From Ochromonas danica (Eukaryota; Sar; Chrysophyceae; Chromulinales; Chromulinaceae): a stretch of 64,000 nt of DNA. The stretch covers positions 58,597 through 122,596 of the forward strand of contig VKHL01000086.1 in the NCBI GenBank assembly GCA_015146655.1, written 5' to 3'. How positions within the stretch are numbered: position 1 is the stretch's first letter; every line of letters starts with the position of its first letter. The position numbers and the translations under genes were made by a program. The notes under the pieces were generated by a model. That model saw nothing but the letters and a program-made list of their open reading frames with translations. It did not search any database and was not told the origin of the DNA. Of this stretch, positions 20,976 to 34,525 are shown piece after piece.

Positions 20976-23900
20976 ATGTTGGCATCTACATACTTTGTGT
21001 CAGTGAATAAGGATGAGATCTATGTCTTAGGAAGAGTTGAAGGGTCAAGCTTTCATATCTATCAAATGAACTGCTCTAAAGGAATGATTGATACTTGGGC
21101 AACAGCGAAATTAGATGAAGAGAGTGTGGTCTATGGTGTGTATCTTTCCTATATGAGTAAAGTGAATAAGGTCCTTGTGGTACTGAAAGTGAGGGTACAA
21201 CTGCTCTATGCTTGGTTGTCACTGGATGAAGGACTAGGATCGACCCTTCTTCTCTCCTCACTCTTTTCCTCCATGGCCACTGTGGAACAACCTGCACCTG
21301 TACTCTTTGGTCACCAATGCTGTCGAATAGCTCTTTGTTTGCATCTTGATGGAATTAAGTTGAGTGAGGAGATCAAGTCTACCAGCATTTCGTTCATATC
21401 CGCTGCAGCAACATGGGTGACTGATCACAGTGTCTTCCGCAACTATGTGGCAGCGGATGCAGAGAGAGTAGTGGGAGTTGCACAATATGCTCTCCAGGAT
21501 CAACTTGTGCTGATTCATAGTGAAGACGTCATATCGAAGCTGTCTAATATCTCATGGTGTGAAATCAATTGGAGTAAAAACAAGGTTCATGTTCATTGGC
21601 GACTTCCTGTTATGAAGCACCGTGTATCTTATGCCTTCGCTGAAAGTGGAACTCCCACTCCTGTAGCAGTTATTGGCGGTCGCGATTGTATATGGATAGT
21701 GGACAGTATAGGAGAAATGAAGTATAGATTGCAACTCTCTGAATGGAAGATGGCAAGTTTTGGTGCTCTTCCAACCATGGCCAAAGAGACAACTCTAATA
21801 TTAAGCGATATGGAGGGAAATGTTAGGTTATTTAAAGTAGTTGATTCGAAGTTATGTATCATTTCCAGTAACTTTCATGATGTGTTGAGAATAGAAGAAA
21901 GCTTGTTGCCATTCCAAAGAATATTTCCTTTCAGCATGCAAAAGCAAGGGATTTTAGTTGTGGGTGTCTGTGGTCCTCTTAATCAGCTGATCTCTAGCCA
22001 ACGAACTATTTCAAATGTTGTTCGTAAACTGGCTCAAGAGTTGAGTTTCTGTGAGAGATCCTCGTTTCAATTACAAGGTCTGCATGATACCAAAGTGATG
22101 TTGGCAGCTGCGATGGAATCGTTTTCTATATTTGGCCTATTAGAAAGTGGCTTTCCTCTTTCTCCTTGTATATCTGCAAGCTTTGATATTAGTGGATTGG
22201 GTGATGTCCAGCTGCTTCCTGTGGTTGGCTCTTCTTGTCATGTAGTTCTAACCAGTAGAATTGCACGTATCTCTTCGTTACTATCGTGTAATGAAGATAG
22301 TCTGAATAGACTAGAAGTCGATATTTGTGAGCAGGAGGAGACCATTGCCAGTTTCTTGCTGTTGCGCAACACCGCCATCCTGCAGATGACTCCTTCGTTC
22401 CTTTGCGTTGCTTCGCTTGCTCCGAATAATGGAAAATCCTGGCGAGTCAACTTTTCAGATCTTGTTGCTGCATGTAAAAAAGAGCATAGAGCTGTCTACA
22501 ATGTTACCGCGCTCTTTGCTGTCTTGACTGCAGATGGTTTGGAGGTTAGTTGTTCAGACATGCAACTGCGTATTGTATTTGCACAGAATCAACTTCTCGA
22601 GGGACCCACAGCAATTAAGCAAACTATTGTCCAAGCTTCTAATAGTCAAGTAGCTGGATTAGCTGGGTTAGATGAGTGGCTATTTAGTTCTCGATGGGAA
22701 TCATGCGAACTGGAAATAGTCCGGTGTAACTCTCGAAGACTCTTTCGGCCTGTTGGTGATGAAGAGGGATATAATACTGTTGTGAAGCCTCTTTCTTGCA
22801 TGAAGATTACTGAAAACCGGCTTTTGTTAGCCTTGGGTATATCACACTCTTTGCAAGTATACATCGTTAATATAGATGAACAACCCGCATTGTTGAGATC
22901 TTTCGATCTGGAAACAGATAGTGTAAGTACTATTCAGTCTCACGAACTGGGATTTATGGTACTGACTACTAAAGGGAGAATGTATTTCATTGATGTTAGT
23001 GATGTAAATAGCATTTCAACAAGACTACTGTGGGAAAATCATTTTGTTGTGAGTGCAGTGAGTCTTGGAAGGTCGTCAATTGTATATCTTGTCAGAAGCG
23101 CGGAGGGCTTTTTGCAGCTTCACATGGCTGAATATGTACACAGTATGCTCCAATCTACAAGATTGTTTTGGACGGAATGCAAAATGGTACCAGGTAAAGT
23201 AACAACATGGCTATGCGAAAAACATCATCTTAGTTTCATAGCTAAAACAAAACTCGATCCTCCGTATCTCGGCTACTTTACAATTGAGGGATCAAAATGT
23301 CAGAGATTTGGTCAATTCACAAGCAAATCAGGTCATCAAATTTGTGCCATAAGTGAATCGCCTTGTATTCCGGATATCCCATTTGGTATGGGGTCAAACG
23401 ATAATGAGCATATGGTGGCTCTGTTTGAGCATATTGGCAATAGTTTGATGCTTCAAGTCGTTATCTTTCCAGAAAGTCGTTTGGTGGGTCAGATAATATT
23501 GGGAAACTGTTCAACACACTTCCTCCATAAAGTTGTTACCATAGCGGGCGGAATCAAAGTACTGTGTACTATTACGAGTCCGGATATCATGTTAGATATC
23601 TTTGGATGGTGTGTTGAAGAGAATAAACAGAATTGCACTGGAACTTTATCTTTGTCAAAGCTATGCTCACTTGATTTGAAAGCTAATTGTCCTGGTCTTG
23701 ATCGAATACACAGTCTTTACAGCGAAGGGGAATTCCTTCTAATCAACTTCGTCGATGGGCACTTCATAGCTATTCAAATACGTTTAGAGAGTGTGTCCTT
23801 ATTAGAAAATTACAGTGCTCAGATTATTGCAGAGAGCGCTGTTCCACGTCCAATTAGATCTATTTTTGTATTTAGCAAAGGATCGAATCCTATCCATGTC

Positions 23901-24260
23901 CAAGACAGGGTTTTCTTTCTGGCCTATTCCAATTGTATAGGGTTTGCTGAAGAAGTTACTATTATTGAAAGTGTGTCGAATTTCTGTAGAAGTCAGACTA
24001 CTGCTGGGGCAGCAGGGAACTCAGAAGAAGATCTTTCTCCCATCTCGTTGACAGCGTCATTCCTTCTGCCTCCACAAGTTGTAAAGGAAATGAAGACTCT
24101 GCACAGCATTATTGCTGTTTCAAAATCTGGTTCCATGACCACCGAAGGAAGTGCGGAACGTTATCTGCTGGTTCCATCCAAAATTGATTGTGTTATGGGT
24201 ATGGAGATACAATGGCTGGTAACCACATCCAGCAGGTGCTTCCTCCTCGTGACCACCTGA
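20976..24260 (+). CDS. Divergent DDB1/CPSF160/MMS1-family beta-propeller protein (tentative)
   Basis: This is one intronless frame of 1,094 aa, close to DDB1 (about 1,140 aa). It is mostly short beta strands with few charged runs, as in three-propeller proteins. Local resemblances to DDB1 appear in the right order: LILSDMEGNVRLFKV (compare the LLGDMEGRLF strand of DDB1), FDISGLGDVQLLPVV...VLTSRIARI (compare the LPGIKGLWPL...VGQTRVL region), and later MVLTTKGRMYFIDV. Family members bind RNA-processing or CUL4 ubiquitin-ligase partners. The C-terminal CPSF_A region is not convincing, so this may be a degenerate or novel branch. Its 3' end lies 41 bp from the convergent AAA+ gene. Confidence 0.5.
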   Translation: MLASTYFVSVNKDEIYVLGRVEGSSFHIYQMNCSKGMIDTWATAKLDEESVVYGVYLSYMSKVNKVLVVLKVRVQLLYAWLSLDEGLGSTLLLSSLFSSMATVEQPAPVLFGHQCCRIALCLHLDGIKLSEEIKSTSISFISAAATWVTDHSVFRNYVAADAERVVGVAQYALQDQLVLIHSEDVISKLSNISWCEINWSKNKVHVHWRLPVMKHRVSYAFAESGTPTPVAVIGGRDCIWIVDSIGEMKYRLQLSEWKMASFGALPTMAKETTLILSDMEGNVRLFKVVDSKLCIISSNFHDVLRIEESLLPFQRIFPFSMQKQGILVVGVCGPLNQLISSQRTISNVVRKLAQELSFCERSSFQLQGLHDTKVMLAAAMESFSIFGLLESGFPLSPCISASFDISGLGDVQLLPVVGSSCHVVLTSRIARISSLLSCNEDSLNRLEVDICEQEETIASFLLLRNTAILQMTPSFLCVASLAPNNGKSWRVNFSDLVAACKKEHRAVYNVTALFAVLTADGLEVSCSDMQLRIVFAQNQLLEGPTAIKQTIVQASNSQVAGLAGLDEWLFSSRWESCELEIVRCNSRRLFRPVGDEEGYNTVVKPLSCMKITENRLLLALGISHSLQVYIVNIDEQPALLRSFDLETDSVSTIQSHELGFMVLTTKGRMYFIDVSDVNSISTRLLWENHFVVSAVSLGRSSIVYLVRSAEGFLQLHMAEYVHSMLQSTRLFWTECKMVPGKVTTWLCEKHHLSFIAKTKLDPPYLGYFTIEGSKCQRFGQFTSKSGHQICAISESPCIPDIPFGMGSNDNEHMVALFEHIGNSLMLQVVIFPESRLVGQIILGNCSTHFLHKVVTIAGGIKVLCTITSPDIMLDIFGWCVEENKQNCTGTLSLSKLCSLDLKANCPGLDRIHSLYSEGEFLLINFVDGHFIAIQIRLESVSLLENYSAQIIAESAVPRPIRSIFVFSKGSNPIHVQDRVFFLAYSNCIGFAEEVTIIESVSNFCRSQTTAGAAGNSEEDLSPISLTASFLLPPQVVKEMKTLHSIIAVSKSGSMTTEGSAERYLLVPSKIDCVMGMEIQWLVTTSSRCFLLVTT

Positions 24261-24301
24261 TTCTCAGCTTTTTCTCAGACAATTACATATATACATATCA
24301 T

Positions 24302-27010
<2,709 letters not shown>

Positions 27011-27389
27011 TCCATTCAATTGATTGCAAATGCTCTTCAAGACGACTTCTTGAACAAAAACCCGTTTATTATAAAAGGGTTAACTTAACGAATGGGATAT
27101 CGGACAGGATGTTGTGTGATATCGGATATCTACAATACAATATGTTATACAGGTATGTTGACGTGTAAGAATATATGGCAGACGGCTCTGCCCCAAGTAC
27201 AGCAAGTATAACAGAGAGATATAATACAAATATAGCCTGTGTGTATATATAAGAAGACAGACGTTGTATCCAAGCAAGGATGTGGAAGGCAGACAATTGC
27301 AACAAGAATTAATTCTGCCAAGATAAATATGACGGCATGGCTTAAACAAAACTTATACAATATATAGTATATTAAACCACAAAAATAAC
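27011..27389. other. AT-rich intergenic region
   Basis: It lies between the start of the AFG2-like gene and the end of the ATG1-like gene. It holds two copies of GATATCGGA at 27096-27104 and 27118-27126 and a weak inverted repeat AACCCG/AGGGTT near 27058-27082. Several hydrophobic frames here are only AT-rich composition. No gene is seen. Confidence 0.45.
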
Positions 27390-29173
<1,784 letters not shown>

Positions 29174-29475
29174 GGAATTTTTCTTTTATTTGTGGGCTTT
29201 TCTTCTGTCGGTGAGACCTTCCAGTTGAGTTGCGATGCGAAGGGAAGGCCAGGGGGTGCAAGTGCGGGTGGAGGCTGGGAAAACTCTCTCTCAAAGCACC
29301 AAAACGAATCTTCCACAGCATCACAATAACATCAATTATGAATATTAATACCACTGTGCGTGGTAGATCTGGGAAAATGGGAAATTCGGAAAACAGGGTT
29401 CTGCATTGTTCGGTTATCTGATTGGATTATCATGTTGATGTGTTATTATTGAATTGATACTGTCAAGAAAGAAGA
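29174..29475. other. Divergent promoter region between ATG1-like and GT41-like genes
   Basis: About 300 bp separate two divergent start codons. I see no recognisable element beyond short T-rich and GGGAAA stretches. Confidence 0.4.
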
Positions 29476-31899
29476 ATGAATCAATGGTGGATTGTCTCTA
29501 TCATCTTTAGTATTTTCATGCTTGGAGGATATCAATCCTTTCAACATGAGTCTAGTGAAATTCTATCAACAATTCAATTTTTCACGGTGGAACATCCCTT
29601 GACATCGCAATTGTTATTTCTCATCAAAGCTTGTGCTGCAGATCTGCCAGCTTGCAATACCAACCACACAGAGATCATAAAACTAGGTGCACGTCTAGCG
29701 AATGAACATGCCATGCTCTTATTACATGACCGCGCCAAGTCTCTCTTTGACGACATCGTCTTCTTCTTGCCCACCTCTGCCATTGTCTCCACACGATTAG
29801 CACATATGAGCTCTGTGATGGCATTTGCACAAGGAAATATCGCAGAGACAAGAAAACATCGTGAGATCTTCTCAGTGCATGATCTCATTGTCTTGAGGTC
29901 ATGGGCAGCGCAGGAGATGATCCTCGGCAACGATGATGACGCTTTTCGCCTCTTCTCCACCTATCAGAGAGAACTAGAGAATCGACTTGTCACTATCTTT
30001 CAAGAGATGGATCAGACTAACAAGACATGGTCCATCGTGAAAGAAGAGGAGACAGTGGGACAGGATCAGGAGGTGGCAGCGGATCTCTTCTTGTCTCTCT
30101 TGCTAAGCGAAGCACAGGGAGGAGTTCGTACACTAGTCAAGCTCTCTGACCTACCACTTATTCAATTAAAACCTCTCCTATGGAGTAAACATGGTAGGAA
30201 AGTGGATGAGAGGTTCTTGTTTCGTTTGGGTGTGGGACTGACAAAGTTGGGTCTCTTCGACCTCTCTCTACGCCATCTTTCCCTGGCAGCTACACCCTGG
30301 GAATCTCCTCTCTATCAACTTAGAACCAAATTAGTCTTTTCTCCTGTCCATCTTTCTATTGGTGCATTGACTATGGCAGTGAACAACTTTGAGAAACAAA
30401 TTGAATCTATTCTGTTACGTCCACCTTCTCGTGGTCCCATGATGACAGCGATCTGCTCCTCTCTAAACGAAGCAGCGTTAGTGTTACAAGCATTGCCGTT
30501 ACTGCATGTCGTTGGTCTTGCTTCTCCCACGAGGCAATCTCCAATAGGTCATTTGCCTGTTCCTTTGCCAGTACTGTTGAGTGAGGTGTATCAACGACTC
30601 TGTCCTCCGCTTCTCCCTTCTCCATCTTCTATACCCTTCGTAGATAGTATGCAGCGTTCTAAGATCAGAATTGGAGTGATGGCTGGGTCATTGGATGGAG
30701 ATGCTGGAAAGATCATGGTAGGTTTGCTCTCTGCCTTGAGTGAGAAGGATCGACGGACTGTGGAGTTCATCGCTTTATGTTTCCCCACAGCACGAAGCGC
30801 CGTGACGGACAAGCTCATGTCTCTTTTCCAAGGTCATGTCAACCTTGTCGCTGAGAATAAGACACTATCTACAGAGCGAGTCTTGGGAAAGAGTTTGGAT
30901 ATGATTATTTTTGCAGATGCTGCCTCTGATGCACGCGTTTTCGCCATGGCACACGAACGATTAGCAAAGACGCAAGCATTACTCTGGAATTGGGGTGGCA
31001 CGTTAGGTATTCCCTCTATAGATTATTACTTTATGCCATCTATCTTTTGGGAAGGTGTGCAATGTGTATTGAAGGAAGAGGAGTATCTCCCACAAACATT
31101 GTTCCGAGAGCAAGTTGTCTTGTTGGATGGCTTGCCAAGTTTTCCCACGACTCCAAAGTTGGTCACCGAAGATCTTTGGCAAATCATGCACAGTCGCTAT
31201 CTTCTAGAATTAGGAAATCGTACCCATGTTTATTTTATGCCCATATCTGTGAAGTATCTCCATCCACAATTTGACCGCGTCCTGGAAGTCATTCTGTCAA
31301 CAGATCCCATTGCTGTCATTGTCTTTGCTGTCGTTCGAACGGGTCGTGACTCTCTGCCAACTACTCATGTTGCTGTTCGACATGATTTGTTGCATCCAGC
31401 GATGCCTCCTGCAGCAGTTGCCAAATGCATGCAACGCCTTAGAGGGAGGTTAGGTGACGAAATCCAGAGGGTTCGTTTCTTGCCACCCTTGGAGGAACCC
31501 ATCTTCCGTGCCCTCCAGATGCAGTCAGTCGCTGTGCTCGATCCTTTCCCCGTTGGCTTGCATGAGCCTGTTCTTGATGCTATGTTGGATGGTGTGCCTG
31601 TACTCACCGCTCCTTCTCTCCAGGAGTGTACCAACAGTCATGCCAAAGGAATTGGTCGTTCTTTAGGTATCCCTGTTTTCTTAATCGATACAGATTCAGA
31701 AATTGAAGCAGGTGATATCCACCATGCTGTCTTGCCTACAACAGCTGAAGACTACGGTGTCTTAGCTGTAAGATTGAGTAAAGAATATGCTCTTCGCTTG
31801 GCCTTCACTGTCCCGTCCGCTAAGAAGATGCTGCCCGTGGCAACTACTAGCTATGTAGATCAAATTGTTTCCTTCGCAAGAACGATTCATCAGAGCTAG
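29476..31899 (+). CDS. GT41 (OGT/SPINDLY)-like glycosyltransferase with N-terminal signal anchor
   Basis: This is a single exon of 807 aa. Residues 5-22 are one hydrophobic helix (WWIVSIIFSIFMLGGYQ), a likely type II signal anchor. The N-terminal 350 residues are helical but show no clear TPR consensus. From about residue 390 the protein follows the catalytic half of O-GlcNAc-transferase-type GT41 enzymes: SKIRIGVMAGSLDGD, the WNWGGTLGIPSIDYYF block, VYFMPISVKYLHPQFDRV, RVRFLPPLEEPIF, and DPFPVGLHEPVLDAMLDGVPVL, which matches the nucleotide-binding GHTTSLDAL region in position. Classical OGT and SPY are cytosolic/nuclear. This enzyme may work in the secretory pathway; that is inference. The donor sugar is unknown. 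Confidence 0.65.
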   Translation: MNQWWIVSIIFSIFMLGGYQSFQHESSEILSTIQFFTVEHPLTSQLLFLIKACAADLPACNTNHTEIIKLGARLANEHAMLLLHDRAKSLFDDIVFFLPTSAIVSTRLAHMSSVMAFAQGNIAETRKHREIFSVHDLIVLRSWAAQEMILGNDDDAFRLFSTYQRELENRLVTIFQEMDQTNKTWSIVKEEETVGQDQEVAADLFLSLLLSEAQGGVRTLVKLSDLPLIQLKPLLWSKHGRKVDERFLFRLGVGLTKLGLFDLSLRHLSLAATPWESPLYQLRTKLVFSPVHLSIGALTMAVNNFEKQIESILLRPPSRGPMMTAICSSLNEAALVLQALPLLHVVGLASPTRQSPIGHLPVPLPVLLSEVYQRLCPPLLPSPSSIPFVDSMQRSKIRIGVMAGSLDGDAGKIMVGLLSALSEKDRRTVEFIALCFPTARSAVTDKLMSLFQGHVNLVAENKTLSTERVLGKSLDMIIFADAASDARVFAMAHERLAKTQALLWNWGGTLGIPSIDYYFMPSIFWEGVQCVLKEEEYLPQTLFREQVVLLDGLPSFPTTPKLVTEDLWQIMHSRYLLELGNRTHVYFMPISVKYLHPQFDRVLEVILSTDPIAVIVFAVVRTGRDSLPTTHVAVRHDLLHPAMPPAAVAKCMQRLRGRLGDEIQRVRFLPPLEEPIFRALQMQSVAVLDPFPVGLHEPVLDAMLDGVPVLTAPSLQECTNSHAKGIGRSLGIPVFLIDTDSEIEAGDIHHAVLPTTAEDYGVLAVRLSKEYALRLAFTVPSAKKMLPVATTSYVDQIVSFARTIHQS

Positions 31900-32224
31900 T
31901 GTAATTAGGCCGTGAAAGAAAGTTGATGACGTTAAACAAACGATGAGAATTTTTATCCTTAAAACCTATTCAAACAAAGCTGATCATATTGCATAGCTCT
32001 GTGAAGAATTTTTCATCACACAAACTCAGTTCAAGTGCAGCATCTACATAGTCAAGTGCACATTCATTCCATGATCTACTAAAGGCTTAGGCAAGGTGGG
32101 GATAAAATGACAATCAGGGGCACACATAAATGTGACTCATTTTCTTCTAAAAGGCTCGCTCACTCACAACATGTACAAAAGCAGTAATTATTCTCGAATA
32201 ACCACTCCATAGAAAACAAAGAGC
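31900..32224. other. Intergenic region between convergent genes
   Basis: It holds the 3' ends of the GT41-like and heat-shock-factor genes. No frame or repeat of note is seen. Confidence 0.4.
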
Positions 32225-33404
32225 CTAGATCTCATAGCAGAATTGGAAGATCTCAGGCAGGTTGTGTTGGGATATAACAGTATTAACGCCTACGTCCACC
32301 ATCCTCTTCGTGGTGTACATACCAGAAGATGAATCCGCGTCAACCTGGGATGCTGGGGGAACAGCCTCAGCCTCAACACAGTTATCCGGATCAGATGGAG
32401 GACTAGGAATAGTATTGGAAGAAGGAATTGCATTAGGCAAGGCGGAAATGTTCTCGTTCCGCAGTTCATCGTGATGAAACAAGCCAAAATCATCCGACAG
32501 GTCAAAGTAAGGATCGATAGTGACCACTTGGTTCACAACGCTAATGAACGGCTTGCCAGACTCGCCACTCTCTCCATTGAACTGGCCAGATTGGGCTACA
32601 GTAGATTCACTGGATGACGAGATGGAGCTTGCCGTATCCAGAGGAGGAGGCTCCATATGCTTTACTTCCATCACGGGCACAGAGTTGCTTCTCTCGCTAT
32701 TATCTACAGACTTAGCAGCAGGCACATAGTTGTGCGAGTACACAGAAGATTGAGGGATAATTGGCCATGCCCAGTTGTGGCCAGTGTTCAGATCAGGATG
32801 GTGGAAGAAAGCATCGAAATGAGGATAGTGATGAACTGGCTGACTATAAGGGGTAGAGTATGGCATGCCAACAGGATGATAGCGACCATCCACATTGGCA
32901 GCCACTTGCTGAGCAGCTGCGGCAACAGTGGCAACGCCAGGGGCGGGAGCCTCAATCACAGGTATGGAAGTGTCCACCACCTGGTTCTCTGCCAACTTGA
33001 CGACGGACCCTTCTTTCTTTTCTGTGGGAGAGTCGCCTTTCTTGAGAGGTGCATAACGAGTAATTCTCTTTACAACCTCCCAATCACCTCGACGGAACTT
33101 AGGGTGAAAGAAAGCACCCTTGTCTTCGCCTCGATTAATGCATTTAAATCCGTACAAGTTCAGCTGCCGCTGGACAGAGGATAACTGATTGTCTATAATA
33201 TGCACAGACGTCGATTAGTTATTTTTTTTATCAATGAAGACAATTTATTTGTAGCTTACGTCGGAAGTACTTGGGAATAATTTCACGCTCAAAGCGTCCA
33301 TGGTCGACAATGCGAAAGGCAGCTCCGTTGGGAAGCCAACGAATGATATCTGCACTCTCATTCTCTAATATCTGATAAATTTTAGCAGGAAAATTTAACG
33401 CCAT
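32225..33404 (-). CDS. HSF: Heat shock factor-type transcription factor
   Basis: Likely exons are 33404-33260 and 33192-32225, giving 370 aa. The start is the ATG reading MALNFPAKIY. The HSF DNA-binding domain spans residues 4-90: [52 protein letters not shown] and FFHPKFRRG. It contains the recognition helix ([12 protein letters not shown]) with its usual intron just before it. No clear heptad-repeat trimerisation domain is seen. The C-terminal part is Ser, Pro and acidic (DPYFDLSDDFGLFHHDE), which looks like an activation domain. Heterokont algae have many such short HSFs. Its 5' end shares a long region with the VDE-like gene. Confidence 0.85.
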
Positions 33405-34525
33405 CTCCAAGAAATCAAGAATAATCAAGTGGAGTCGGAGGGGCAAGAAGCAAAAAAAAAGTCCGCAACAAACGAAGTTGTCAAAATAAAATGCTGCAAA
33501 CTATCAAATGTCACCGCGAGAGAAATTCAACTCAATTGATGACTTCGTCCAAGTTCAGATGAAGAAGAAGACTTGAACAAAGCGTTGGTTGATCAATTCA
33601 AGTGACTGACGAGATCGATTCAAGAGACTGACGAGGTCCAAGACAAGCAACAACTGAGCAGCAGGGCGAAGATGACGACTGAGCGGGGAGACCGGCTGGT
33701 TTGGCAGTGCAAACCGAGTGCGTTGTGCGGCGGAGCAGCGGCAGAGGCCAAGGCTGTGCCACAAAAGGCCCACCCCGTCCCAGCGCCAAGGCCTGTCGTT
33801 GCCTGGGGTGGCGGGTCCACGTCAGTCACTTCAAGTTGATCTTGGGGAAAGAAGACTTTTTAAGCAGAAAAGATGACTTTAGCGACTGTGCGGGAGGGAG
33901 TGGTTGAACTAGAAGGGCAACGGACTTTTCAATCTCAACTTGGGTGGCGCCCCTCACACCATCTTACCACTGCTGGCGGTTCACAACACCAAAAGTTGAT
34001 CAAACAAACAAACAAACGAAATTCCGTGTGGTACTTGTTGCAGAATTATGACTGTGAATGTTACAGCCTTCATTGATTGAAGATGTCTAAAATGTCTGAT
34101 TTGTGTCGTTTGTGCCGCTCGCTTGTACGCTAACTCTCTAACTTTCGTAAGGTTAATACTTTACATGAAATGCTAACATTTATCATCCTTTGTCCGAGAA
34201 AAGTGTATTTTATATATCAGGAAACTCTTCTTGGTTGATTACCTTGTTACTGTAAATTGTAAATGCTTCTTCTTTGCAACAGTGTCTGAGCTCCTGAGCT
34301 GCTAGACTGGGGGATGAACCGAAAACGAGGCAGTCAAGTTATAACTAGCATATTTGGTTTTCTCTTATCGAGGTTTTCGAGTTTTGATAGTAGCTTCCAC
34401 TTCAAGTGTAGAGGAGGTGCCCCATGTTGCCCCGTAGAGTTTGAGTTCCAACCAATTTAACCTCTAAGATCTTCCACTTCATCTGCCAAGAGACAGTTCT
34501 CTAGTCATCTCTATCCGTCTTTGAA
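33405..34525. other. Long divergent promoter region between HSF and VDE-like genes
   Basis: About 1.1 kb separate the start codons, the longest gene-free stretch before the right edge. It contains a tandem 20-bp repeat (separate entry), a GC-rich patch at about 33700-33830 and an (AAAC)n run at about 34003-34018. Short frames on both strands in the GC-rich patch overlap each other and lack protein character. I could not identify canonical heat-shock elements with certainty. Confidence 0.5.
33597..33638 (+). repeat. Tandem direct repeat, two copies of about 20 bp
   Basis: The copies at 33597-33616 and 33619-33638 share TTCAAG, then one variable base, GACTGACGAG, one variable base and TC; they differ at two positions and are 22 bp apart. 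The spacing of about two helical turns would suit a repeated protein-binding site upstream of the HSF gene. Confidence 0.75.

Noticed and set aside
33555-33907. Overlapping frames on both strands in the HSF upstream region
   Set aside because: They are GC-driven, low-complexity and mutually overlapping.
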